This document shows positions 26,348-33,742 of a DNA stretch of 40,659 bases, one piece after another. Position 1 is the first letter of the stretch, and every line of letters begins with the position of its first letter. The notes below the pieces were generated by a model. That model had not been told where the DNA came from. It did no database searches and saw nothing but the letters and a program-made list of their open reading frames with translations. The DNA lies in assembly GCA_023265025.1 (NCBI GenBank), contig JAHFUP010000042.1, forward strand, positions 1 through 40,659. The letters are read 5' to 3'. Made by a program: the position numbers and the translations under genes. Origin of the DNA: Acidimicrobiia bacterium. Lineage in GTDB: Bacteria > Actinomycetota > Acidimicrobiia > Acidimicrobiales > AC-14.

Positions 26348-26763
26348 CTACTCCTCGCTCTCGGCCGACTGGAAGATCAGTTGCAGGTCGCGCAATGACT
26401 GGCGGCGCGTGACGTCGGGCGGCCAGCGGAATGAGCGGGCGCAGGCTACGACGTAGGCGTCGAAGCTGCGTCCGCCGCTTTTGGGAGCCCGTCCTCGTAC
26501 TCGTCGGGGAGGTCTTCGTCGACCTCGACGACGGCGGCCAAGGCGTCGCGGAGCGACATCTTGGCCAAGATGGCCTCCGCCTCGGGCATCTCCCGCGTCC
26601 GGCGCAGGAAGATGAGCGCCACCGCCCGGAACTGCTCGGCTGATCGGTGCGGGTTGAGGTACCGCCATGACTGGCCCGTCGCTCCCTCGAAGGCCACGGC
26701 CTCGTCGAGGGTGATGTCGTCGGACCGGAAGGTCTCTCCCGCCAGCGTGAGGGTGTAGGGCAC
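26348..26763 (-). CDS. Tail assembly chaperone gpGT, made by -1 frameshift
   Basis: The zero-frame protein (26446-26763) shifts by -1 at CCCAAAA (26479-26485) into the frame that reads PKSGGRSFDAYVVACARSFR and ends QLIFQSAESEE at 26348, giving about 138 residues. Lambda-type G/GT proteins bind the tape measure and tail tube protein during tail assembly and are not in the finished virion. Both the position between tail tube and tape measure and the ideal slippery heptamer support this. The stop is three bases before the tape measure start. Confidence 0.85.
26446..26763 (-). CDS. Tail assembly chaperone gpG (unshifted form)
   Basis: A 105-residue protein starting GTG (VPYTLTLAGETFRSDDITLD). 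Alpha-helical (EQFRAVALIFLRRTREMPEA, LRDALAAVVEVDEDLPDEYE), ending GLPKAADAASTPTS. It is the major product of the G/GT pair; a minority of ribosomes shift near its end. It starts two bases after the tail tube stop. Confidence 0.85.
   Translation of the reverse strand: MPYTLTLAGETFRSDDITLDEAVAFEGATGQSWRYLNPHRSAEQFRAVALIFLRRTREMPEAEAILAKMSLRDALAAVVEVDEDLPDEYEDGLPKAADAASTPTS
26479..26485 (-). promoter_or_regulatory. Programmed -1 ribosomal frameshift site
   Basis: On the minus strand the codons read CTC CCA AAA GCG; the heptamer C-CCA-AAA allows both tRNAs to slip back one base to CCC AAA. The shifted frame stays open to 26348. The GC-rich sequence downstream (GCGGCGGACGCAGC) may give a pausing structure. 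Confidence 0.85.
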
Positions 26764-26765
26764 GC

Positions 26766-27164
26766 CTACGGCACCCGGATGATGTCGCCGGCGGCCTTCC
26801 ACGTTCCGGAGACGGTGGCCATGCCGTTATTCGGCACGGTCACCGCGAAGTCGAAGATGGCCGACCCGAAGAAGTACTTCGACGGGTCTCCCGTGTTCGG
26901 GTAGAGGTACATGTTCCTGGGCTGCCCGTCGCGCGACGCCGTGTAGGTCTGAGACGTGGCGTCGTCGAGGAACCCGCTGAAGGTACCGGAGGCGTCGGGC
27001 AACCCCGCGAACCACGTCTTGTTGTTGTCTTCGAAGGCGGTGCCTTCGAAGGTGTCGGTGGCGCTGGAGAGCGTCCACTGCGCCTGGTACGCCAGCGGGG
27101 TGGCAGTGCCGCCAGAGCTGACGGCGACGTACATGCGTGCCCTTTTGCCGGTAAGCCTGGCCAT
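26766..27164 (-). CDS. Major tail tube protein
   Basis: A 132-residue protein (MARLTGKRARMYVAVSSGGT). Beta-rich throughout, with a typical tube-protein pattern: WTLSSATDTFEGTAFEDNNK, then FAGLPDASGTFSGFLDD, PRNMYLYPNTGDPSKYFFGS and VPNNGMATVSGTWKAAG (the usual 'g..... sg.f...' end). Size and place just before the G/GT genes fit siphovirus tube subunits. A ribosome site AAAGGAG lies about ten bases before ATG 27164. Confidence 0.8.
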   Translation of the reverse strand: MARLTGKRARMYVAVSSGGTATPLAYQAQWTLSSATDTFEGTAFEDNNKTWFAGLPDASGTFSGFLDDATSQTYTASRDGQPRNMYLYPNTGDPSKYFFGSAIFDFAVTVPNNGMATVSGTWKAAGDIIRVP

Positions 27165-27167
27165 GGG

Positions 27168-28208
27168 TCAGTGCTCCTTTCGTTGTCCGTCGAGGAGACG
27201 GAGCATTCGTGCTGCGGATGCAGCGAACGTGCGGTCGGCGATGGCGGCGCGGGCGGCTTGGGCCGCTGCTTGGCGCTCGTCGTCATGGGCCAGCCACCAT
27301 CGGAGCTTGGCCCGGAAGTCCGCCGGGCAGTCGAAGGTGGGCAGCATCGGGAGCACCTCGTCGCCCTCGCCCCGGGCCTCGCGCAAGAAGAACGTGCCGG
27401 TGGCGGCCAGCTCGACCTCGCGGGGTCCCATGGCCCACCCGGCCGACAGCTCCGGACGCTCGGCCTCCTGGCGGTAGATGTTGGCCGAGGCCAGCGTCGA
27501 GCGGTAGATGTCGACAGCCTGGGAGTTGTCGACGCACTCGGCGAGGTCGTGGGCGACGAACTTGCGCAGCGGCGAACCGGCCTCGAGCTGCTGCCAGTTG
27601 CCGGCGAGGGCGACGTCGACGCCGTGCCACTCGATGGCCTCGAGGAAGGCGATGCGGCTGGCGTAGCCGGTGCCGACGAAGGCGAAGTCGCTGCGAAGGT
27701 CCGGGGTCACCGGGCCTGGGCAGTGCAGCGCCGGCCGGTAGGCGTGGCCGAAGTACTCCGCCGGAGCCACGTCACGAAACGCATCGATGTTCGTCGGGTC
27801 GTTGAGGATGTTGAGGTCGGCGTGGCCAGCCCGGGCGAGCTGGCGATCGTCCTCGTAGGGCGACTCGGTGTGCAGGATGACGACCTTGATCCCGCGGGCA
27901 CGGATGATGTCGAGCACATCAGGCGGCACGTAGAAGCAGGAGACGATGATGACGACGTCGGGCAAGAACTCGAAGCACACGGTCTCGATGCCCTTGGATG
28001 CCAGCCGGGCGGCGCCGACCTCGTCGAGCATGCGGACGAACTCGCCGGTGGACTCGTCCTCGCGGCCGGCGCTCGAGTAGAAGGCGAGCCGGTCAGACAA
28101 ATTGAACGATGCGACGGTGCATCCGGCCTCGGCCAGGCCCTCGACCCAGCCGGCACCGACATCGGCGACGGAGAACGCCGGGCCGGCGTCTACAACGAGA
28201 GCCCTCAC
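27168..28208 (-). CDS. Glycosyltransferase (GT4-like, DUF3880/Glyco_trans_1_2 type)
   Basis: A 346-residue protein starting GTG in GTGA overlap. N-terminal Rossmann-like half: RALVVDAGPAFSVADVGAGW, PDVVIIVSCFYVPPDVLDII, GIKVVILHTESPYEDDRQLA. C-terminal half: RSDFAFVGTGYASRIAFLEA, VDIYRSTLASANIYRQEAER, GPREVELAATGTFFLREARG (the 'R..E..a.G.f.l' nucleotide-sugar loop) and LRWWLAHDDERQ. This is the GT-B layout of spore-maturation-type glycosyltransferases. It sits inside the tail genes, coupled to a methyltransferase, so virion proteins are the likely acceptors. Confidence 0.8.
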   Translation of the reverse strand: MRALVVDAGPAFSVADVGAGWVEGLAEAGCTVASFNLSDRLAFYSSAGREDESTGEFVRMLDEVGAARLASKGIETVCFEFLPDVVIIVSCFYVPPDVLDIIRARGIKVVILHTESPYEDDRQLARAGHADLNILNDPTNIDAFRDVAPAEYFGHAYRPALHCPGPVTPDLRSDFAFVGTGYASRIAFLEAIEWHGVDVALAGNWQQLEAGSPLRKFVAHDLAECVDNSQAVDIYRSTLASANIYRQEAERPELSAGWAMGPREVELAATGTFFLREARGEGDEVLPMLPTFDCPADFRAKLRWWLAHDDERQAAAQAARAAIADRTFAASAARMLRLLDGQRKEH

Positions 28209-28750
28209 GGGCGCTCGACCGCGGCTACGTCGACTGCGGCCAGGTTGATGGTCTTGCCACGCTTCGCCCGCTTGCGGTAGCAGGCCAGCACGCCGGGGTG
28301 GCCGGGGTAGGTGTCCTCCTCGAGCGCGACCTCGTCCATATCGGCGAAGATGAATGCGAACTCGGCGAGCCGGAAACGCCAGAAGTCGTCGGGGTGTGGG
28401 TGGAAGGGAAAGCCCGGCGAGCGGGTGGTGACGAGGAGCAGCCCGCCGGCGACGACCAATTCTTTCGCCACGTCGACGACGGTGCGCCAGTCCTCGGCGT
28501 GCTCGAGCACCTCGGTGCAGATGACAATGTCGACCTGGGGCCAGTCGGCGACGTCCTCGATCTGGGAGACGACATCGACTCCCGGCCCCTGCCACTGGTC
28601 GACGCCCACGTAGGACCGCGGCCCGAGTGGCTCGACGTGGGACCTCAGGCTCCCGTTGACGTCGAAGCTTCCCAGCTCGACGACCGTCGCGTCGGCCACG
28701 ACCTCGGCTGTGAGGTGCCGCCGGCCGAACTCCATCACGCTGCCGTGCAT
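28205..28750 (-). CDS. SAM-dependent methyltransferase (class I), virion-cassette
   Basis: A 181-residue protein. Rossmann core: ATVVELGSFDVNGSLR (motif I), YVGVDQWQGPGVDVVSQIED (motif II, acidic end of strand 2), VDIVICTEVLEHAEDWRTVV (motif IV, VLEH as in type-11 methyltransferases), LVVAGGLLLVTTRSPGFPFH. These enzymes usually act on sugars or small molecules, and with the neighbouring glycosyltransferase it may methylate or trim an attached glycan. Start is shared with the stop of the tail terminator-like gene (TGATG). Confidence 0.8.
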   Translation of the reverse strand: MHGSVMEFGRRHLTAEVVADATVVELGSFDVNGSLRSHVEPLGPRSYVGVDQWQGPGVDVVSQIEDVADWPQVDIVICTEVLEHAEDWRTVVDVAKELVVAGGLLLVTTRSPGFPFHPHPDDFWRFRLAEFAFIFADMDEVALEEDTYPGHPGVLACYRKRAKRGKTINLAAVDVAAVERP

Positions 28751-29130
28751 CAGTCCTCCCGTCCGCAGGAAACCAGCCACTCGCAGACGAGCACGTCGTC
28801 GCGCTCGGGATGCGGCGACGGCCCCGTCCACTGCTCCGGGCCGAACCTGGCCGTGACGAGGGCGGAGACGGCAGGCATGATCGTGTCGAGCGCCGCCTGG
28901 ACGCCGGCGGGGTTGGCGCCGATGTCGGCGAAGATGCGGACGGCGAACACCCACTCGTCGGGGGTGATGCCGGCCGTGGTGACGGTGGCGGCGATGGGTC
29001 CGGGGGCGCGCAGCGGGCCGGGGTCGTGGTCGTAGATGCTCGTCACGCCGGCCACCCGGCACCGGTTGGAGCCCGAGTGGAGGAGGTCATACAGCTCGGC
29101 CTTCGCCGCGCTCAGCGACGTGCGGGCCAT
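28750..29130 (-). CDS. Tail terminator / neck protein
   Basis: A 126-residue protein (MARTSLSAAKAELYDLLHSG). Alternating helices and strands (YDHDPGPLRAPGPIAATVTT, DEWVFAVRIFADIGANPAGV, LDTIMPAVSALVTARFGPEQ, RDDVLVCEWLVSCG) match small siphovirus tail-terminator proteins, which cap the tail tube. Order (connector, HK97 gp10-like, this gene, tail tube) also fits. The call rests on order as much as sequence. Confidence 0.65.
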   Translation of the reverse strand: MARTSLSAAKAELYDLLHSGSNRCRVAGVTSIYDHDPGPLRAPGPIAATVTTAGITPDEWVFAVRIFADIGANPAGVQAALDTIMPAVSALVTARFGPEQWTGPSPHPERDDVLVCEWLVSCGRED

Positions 29131-29570
29131 CAGCGGGCCGCCTGTCGGAGAGCGGCCTTCATGGCTGTGGCGTGGGCCGCTGCTGCGGGCTCGCTGGCGG
29201 CGGCCACGCCGGCGTGCCAGAAGTGCCGGGCCCGGGCGCCAGGGTGGTGGGCTGAGGCCCTGGGGCCGTAGGGAGTCAGGATCGCCCGCTTGCGCTTCGG
29301 GGCGAGGTTGTGGGCCTTCGTCCCGCGCTCGGCCCAGTACGCCTTCGAGCCGCGAAGGGTGACGACGGCCGCCGGCCTCGTGCCGGCGCGGTTGGACACA
29401 GAGACCCACCCTTCGGCGGGATGAGCGCCGTGAGCACGTGCGCTGGCCAGGATGGCCACGCGGGCCGCTGACCCGGCGGCACGGACGCCGGCGCGCTCAG
29501 CGGCGGGGATGGCGGCCCCGATGCGGCGGGTGGTGGCGACGAAGCCCGCGACGTTGGCACGGACGGCCAT
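29130..29570 (-). CDS. HK97 gp10-like neck / head-tail joining protein
   Basis: A 146-residue protein starting at the ATG that shares a base with the connector stop (TGATG). The end has the gp10-family pattern WAERGTKAHNLAPKRKRAIL, then HHPGARARHFWHAGVAAASE, as in '.E.Gt..h...P....l.......v.HPG.r..pF'. Basic (Arg/Ala-rich). HK97 gp10-like proteins join the head connector to the tail. Confidence 0.75.
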   Translation of the reverse strand: MAVRANVAGFVATTRRIGAAIPAAERAGVRAAGSAARVAILASARAHGAHPAEGWVSVSNRAGTRPAAVVTLRGSKAYWAERGTKAHNLAPKRKRAILTPYGPRASAHHPGARARHFWHAGVAAASEPAAAAHATAMKAALRQAAR

Positions 29571-30493
29571 CAGGCGAACCCCGGCGCCAGGCGCTGGTCG
29601 GCGAGGAGCTGCTTGACGGCGTTCGGCACGGCGAAGTACGGGGTGCCGGGCGCGGCGTCGAACTGGTCCGGTCCCAGGGGGCCGGTCGGGACGCCCTGCT
29701 CCGGGCGCCAGAGGTGGGACAGCATGATGCACGCTCCCTGCTTCCACCGTGCGCCCACGGTCGAGGTCGAGCCGAACCGGCCGGCGACGGCGGTCAGCCG
29801 AATGTTGAGCTGGCCCGTCCGGAATCCGACAGCGCCGCCACCGGAGCGGCGGTAGATGATCCCCGTCTCGGGGTCGAGCAGGTAGTCGTACGCCGTCGGG
29901 GCGGCGAAGTTCTCGGCGACGAGCGTCTGCGACGTGGTGCCAGACCGCTCGACCAGGCTCGTGATTGATACCACCGGCCGAGCGGTGGGGATGATGAAGC
30001 CGTCGCCGCCGTCGTGGGCCTCCGACACGGTTCGCTGCACGATCGGCCCGAACGTCGCGTCCATGGCCTCGGACACCGCCGTGATGTAGGACGCCAGCTC
30101 CACGTCGTGGTCGGTGTTGGCTGCGTCGATGTTGACGGCGCGCTTGGCCTCGGCCAGCGAGAGGAGGTCTAGGGACGACCCGGGGAACTCGATCGAGCCC
30201 GGTGCAACGACCTCGAAGTACTCGTCGGCGGCGACGGGTACCGAGTTGACGATGCCAGTCCAGTGTGCCCGCCACAACGGGCTGATGATGGCGTCGACAG
30301 CGGCCGTGTAGGGGTGGTGGTACTGGCCGACGCTGTCGCGGATCGGGGTCGTGGGGCCGGAGGAGAGCAGGTCGTTCGGGTCGTAGATCCGCACGAGCGG
30401 CGTAACGGGGTCGATGACAGCGCCCGTGCTGTCCACGTACGTGCCGAGCAGGCCGCCGGGAATCGTTCCGCCCTGCGCGACGCGGATGGACAT
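29570..30493 (-). CDS. Head-tail connector (gp6-like adaptor) with N-terminal extension
   Basis: A 307-residue protein. Residues about 1-100 form an Ig-like extension (VAQGGTIPGGLLGTYVDSTG). The rest is a gp6/SPP1 gp15-like adaptor: DLLSLAEAKRAVNIDAANTD, VELASYITAVSEAMDATFGP, IVQRTVSEAHDGGDGFIIPT, PVVSITSLVE, and the end GACIMLSHLWRPEQGV ... YFAVPNAVKQLLADQRLAPG. Connectors of this type close the head opening below the portal. The N-terminal domain is longer than in HK97. Confidence 0.75.
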   Translation of the reverse strand: MSIRVAQGGTIPGGLLGTYVDSTGAVIDPVTPLVRIYDPNDLLSSGPTTPIRDSVGQYHHPYTAAVDAIISPLWRAHWTGIVNSVPVAADEYFEVVAPGSIEFPGSSLDLLSLAEAKRAVNIDAANTDHDVELASYITAVSEAMDATFGPIVQRTVSEAHDGGDGFIIPTARPVVSITSLVERSGTTSQTLVAENFAAPTAYDYLLDPETGIIYRRSGGGAVGFRTGQLNIRLTAVAGRFGSTSTVGARWKQGACIMLSHLWRPEQGVPTGPLGPDQFDAAPGTPYFAVPNAVKQLLADQRLAPGFA

Positions 30494-30494
30494 G

Positions 30495-31064
30495 TCAGGC
30501 CTGGGTCAGGGTCACGGTAACGATGATGCTCACGGCCGAGGTCTTGGTGAACGGGCCGATGGGAGCGATCCGGTTGAGGAGTGTGGTCCCGTTGTCCATT
30601 CCGAGCTCGGCCCACACGATGTTGGCGGTGCCGGTGCCGAAGGTAGTCACGGTCGTGACAGTGAGCGACGAGCGGGTCGGCGTGCTGTCGTAGGCGACGA
30701 ACACGCCACCGGTGAGCGACGTGTTCCCGACGGCGGCGGCGGTGTTGCTCGTGCCGACGCCGGTACGGGTCATGGCGCCGACAGCCGACAGCCCGAAGAG
30801 GCGGTCGAGGATGAGCTGCTTGCCCACCGTCGTCACGAGGTTGGTGCCGGTGATGGTCTCCACCAGCGGGTTGAGCACCCGGCCGCGGTGGTAGTGGGAC
30901 GACGGCCGGCGGAGGAGCTTCCATCGGGCATCGGCCACGAGGTTCCACGCGCGCTGGCGGAAGGGCAGCCGCTCCCGGCGGATGTCACCCTCGTAGACGT
31001 CGAGCGTCCAGTGGCCGAGCAGCTCGTTGTTCGCGTCGTGGAGTTCCATGGCCTCTTTCGTCAT
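30495..31064 (-). CDS. Virion structural protein with fibre-tip-like domain
   Basis: A 189-residue protein (MTKEAMELHDANNELLGHWT), ATGA-coupled upstream. The C-terminal two thirds read like small beta-sandwich domains found at fibre or baseplate ends (LILDRLFGLSAVGAMTRTGV, SSLTVTTVTTFGTGTANIVW, AELGMDNGTTLLNRIAPIGP, SIIVTVTLTQ): the 'WnE.Gi.dG..lLnR' pattern is common in phage structural proteins. Probably part of the fibre block between capsid and connector. Confidence 0.6.
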   Translation of the reverse strand: MTKEAMELHDANNELLGHWTLDVYEGDIRRERLPFRQRAWNLVADARWKLLRRPSSHYHRGRVLNPLVETITGTNLVTTVGKQLILDRLFGLSAVGAMTRTGVGTSNTAAAVGNTSLTGGVFVAYDSTPTRSSLTVTTVTTFGTGTANIVWAELGMDNGTTLLNRIAPIGPFTKTSAVSIIVTVTLTQA

Positions 31065-31780
31065 GTGAATGCGCCGGCGAGCTCGATACAGCCGGCGTCG
31101 ACCGTAAGAACATGTTGGGTAACACCGGCAACGGCATCCGCGACCCTATGGAGAACCTGGATCGACTGGATTTTTGCGATGGTGTTTATGCCATTGGCGA
31201 TTAGGTCATATGTGAATGACCCGGATAAGTGGTTAATGTTCGAGTTTGTTCCAGCATTGGTGAATATGTCGACATCGGCGAACAGTGCGGATGTAGACCG
31301 TAGGGTAATCCTGCCTATGGATGTGACGAGAATGTTTGCGCTGGAGAACCAGCCCCGGTATACGGCGGATGTTATCGTCGCCGTAGGGACATTGGCGCCT
31401 AGCGTAGATGTCATTGTAATGGTGGATGCGCCAGCGAGCGAGGTCGCCAACTGTGCGGTGGCCGCGTCGTTCTGGCCGTCGGCGTTGGAAGGGTTCGTGA
31501 CGCCCGCTCCAGCCGAGCCGGAGAGCCAGCACCGGAGGGTGAAGGAATTGGCCTCGGTCGGGGCGACGTTTGTGTCGTCGTAAAAAGAGCCGAGGGCCAC
31601 GGTCTCGGTCTGCACGTCGTTAGTGTCTCCCTGGAGAAGCGCGATGTTGAAGGCGGCGGCGTCGGTTGGGACGCCTGTCGTATCGTCGATCGCGATCTTC
31701 AGCGCGAACGCATCGGTGAACGCCTCGGTGGCGGCGGCCCCGCCGGACCGAGGGCGGACGACGACAGGGTAGATCCTCAC
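31061..31780 (-). CDS. Virion-associated beta-rich protein (239 residues)
   Basis: Starts GTG (VRIYPVVVRPRSGGAAATEA). Thr/Ser/Ala-rich and beta-predicted across its length (EAFTDAFALKIAIDDTTGVP, VALGSFYDDTNVAPTEANSF, ITMTSTLGANVPTATITSAV, NINHLSGSFTYDLIANGINT), like surface or fibre proteins. The DNA here is clearly lower in GC than the rest (for example 42 percent over 31201-31260). No ribosome site is seen, but a tiny ORF (31777-31812) couples into the GTG. Confidence 0.6.
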   Translation of the reverse strand: MRIYPVVVRPRSGGAAATEAFTDAFALKIAIDDTTGVPTDAAAFNIALLQGDTNDVQTETVALGSFYDDTNVAPTEANSFTLRCWLSGSAGAGVTNPSNADGQNDAATAQLATSLAGASTITMTSTLGANVPTATITSAVYRGWFSSANILVTSIGRITLRSTSALFADVDIFTNAGTNSNINHLSGSFTYDLIANGINTIAKIQSIQVLHRVADAVAGVTQHVLTVDAGCIELAGAFT

Positions 31781-31812
31781 GAGCGCCGGTGGCCCCAGGT
31801 CGTCACGGTCAT
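31777..31812 (-). CDS. Tiny relay ORF (11 codons)
   Basis: MTVTTWGHRRS. The ATG overlaps the stop of the beta-helix gene (ATGA) and the TGA overlaps the GTG of the next gene (GTGA). It closes an otherwise unlinked 28-base gap in the coupled chain. It may serve only to relay ribosomes. A frameshifted original N-terminus of the downstream gene is the alternative. Confidence 0.35.
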   Translation of the reverse strand: MTVTTWGHRRS

Positions 31813-33740
31813 CCTGACGTTAGAGGCTCGGGCGCCAGCCGAATGGCGAACACCATGTCAGAGGTCAAGGTAAACCCCGCCGAACATCGCACGTTGATCT
31901 CTACCGTTAGCGCAGTGCTGGCGTTATTGTCCTGGCCTGAAATCCCCAGCAAAACACTGTCGGAACCCCCGTACGTCTTGATCGTCGGGATTTCGATTCG
32001 GCACTTTCCGACAGCGTTATTCGATCGCCAGTAGAAGAGGTTGGCGCCGGCGGCTAGAACCGTGCCGCTGGGGACCTTCACCCACGACAGCTCCGCCCAC
32101 CTTGAACCCACGGCCCCAGCCGCCGCCGGCGCCGTTGCGCTCACTGCGGCGGCCGTGGCCGGGGTGAGATACGGGAGAGGATTGCCGAGAAAACCAGCGT
32201 CGGTGGCAGCCGCCACCAGGACCGGGGTGAGCCCCGCAGGAACCGCAGCCATGCCGTACGCAGCGCTGGTGAACCGGAACGGATTGCCATCGAATGACGA
32301 CCCCGGCGTTAGCACTGTCGCCCGCCTCGACCCACCCGTAGCAAAGACCAGGAAGTTCTTATTGGGGTCGAAATCCACATCCCCTCGGAAGCTTGACCCT
32401 GAAATCACGAGTGGGCTGGAATTAGCCCACTCGATGCCTACACGTCCGGCATCCACACCACTTACTTTCTCGGTGGGACAGGTGATGCTGTTCACGGAAC
32501 ACCCGATCATGGTGAGTGGATAGCCCGAAGCACCGTTACTACGGCTTCCTCTCAGGAACCTATGGCTACTTTCCGAATGCACATCAACAATGGAAATGGC
32601 GCGACTGGCGTAGGTTTGAATGTCACAAAACCTTTGCCCGACGAAATGCCCGGAGTTGACAGAGAAGTGGCCGCCATTCCCAGCGTATGCGCCAGTAATC
32701 CCTATGTCGTTGGCTGACCAGTTGCAGCCGTTGACAAAGTTATGCCAGACGGCATTCGCATCTTCTATTGACACGCCTATATAGTTGGTAACGAATGTGC
32801 ATCGGCTGTAGTCAGTCTGGTCGGTCTGGAAGTTGCTCTTGCCGATCCGCAGTGCTCTTTCCGTGCAGTTGGCAAACCGAACATGATCGAAGGTGTTCAG
32901 AGTGCTGACCAGCGAACCAGAAATGGCATTGTAGTCGACTAGGGTTTTCGCCATATTGGCGCCATCGAACCCGATATGGCTCAACACTCCACGCTGCACG
33001 CCTTCGAGGAGGAACATGACGCCGGTAGAGGATGAGTTGGTCGTAGGCATCGCTCCGGCTGGCGTCAATGCTCCAGTGTCGGTGTATGTCAGCACGTTCC
33101 CGACGGTCGTCAGGAGCAATTCCGTGTCGACGCCGGTCAGGTATACGCCGCGGTAGATTTTGTACCCGGTGACACCGGCCGCACCAGCAGGCGCCAGCCA
33201 TGTAATGGTGACCGAATCGTTAGCTGACGCCAGAATGCAGTTCGGCGGTCCAGGCATGGACTCGCCCGTGGCATTCAGCGCTGTGACCCGATAGCTGTAG
33301 TACGCCGCTGCCAGGGTGCCCCCGCTCGCCGTGCGAGTTAGCGCGGGCTTGCCGGTCGCCACGGACCCGCCGGGAGCCTGGAGACCGGGAGCGCCCGCCC
33401 ATTTGATAGTGGAGTGGAGCCCATACCCCTGTGCGTCGCTGTCTCCTCGCAGCGCCCACCCTTGCTTCTGCTTGAATTCGAGCGTCTCGGAGATGTCGTA
33501 GGTGAGTGGGTCGGCAGGGAGGAGTCCGGGGTGGTTCTCTGTGCGGCACGCATCTAGCCACGCCTGGAGTGCGGTGTTGTTGGCGGTGGCGCTCCCGCCT
33601 GGCGTGGCGCCAAAGTCCGGATGCTGGGCGTCGGCCACGGGGCGCCGGCGGAAGGTGAGCTTCTGCGAGAACCGTTTGACACCGCCGACCGACTGGTCGG
33701 TCGTCGTGTCAACGAACGAACCGGCACGCTGCTCGGGCAC
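31809..33740 (-). CDS. Head/tail fibre or spike: beta-helix with Fn3-like domain
   Basis: A 643-residue protein starting GTG two bases after the previous stop. The N-terminus (VPEQRAGSFVDTTTDQSVGG) is followed by a short spike-anchor-like stretch and by an Fn3-like domain about 133-220 (PALTRTASGGTLAAAYYSYR, VTALNATGESMPGPP, GYKIYRGVYLTGVDTELLLT). Then comes a parallel beta-helix, about 235-440 (HIGFDGANMAKTLVDYNAIS, IGVSIEDANAVWHNFVNGCN, DIQTYASRAISIVDVHSESS). A C-terminal beta domain closes it. Likely binds surface glycan. It lies between capsid and connector genes, so it may decorate the head. Much of the gene has lower GC, suggesting transfer. Confidence 0.65.
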   Translation of the reverse strand: MPEQRAGSFVDTTTDQSVGGVKRFSQKLTFRRRPVADAQHPDFGATPGGSATANNTALQAWLDACRTENHPGLLPADPLTYDISETLEFKQKQGWALRGDSDAQGYGLHSTIKWAGAPGLQAPGGSVATGKPALTRTASGGTLAAAYYSYRVTALNATGESMPGPPNCILASANDSVTITWLAPAGAAGVTGYKIYRGVYLTGVDTELLLTTVGNVLTYTDTGALTPAGAMPTTNSSSTGVMFLLEGVQRGVLSHIGFDGANMAKTLVDYNAISGSLVSTLNTFDHVRFANCTERALRIGKSNFQTDQTDYSRCTFVTNYIGVSIEDANAVWHNFVNGCNWSANDIGITGAYAGNGGHFSVNSGHFVGQRFCDIQTYASRAISIVDVHSESSHRFLRGSRSNGASGYPLTMIGCSVNSITCPTEKVSGVDAGRVGIEWANSSPLVISGSSFRGDVDFDPNKNFLVFATGGSRRATVLTPGSSFDGNPFRFTSAAYGMAAVPAGLTPVLVAAATDAGFLGNPLPYLTPATAAAVSATAPAAAGAVGSRWAELSWVKVPSGTVLAAGANLFYWRSNNAVGKCRIEIPTIKTYGGSDSVLLGISGQDNNASTALTVEINVRCSAGFTLTSDMVFAIRLAPEPLTSG

Positions 33741-33742
33741 GG

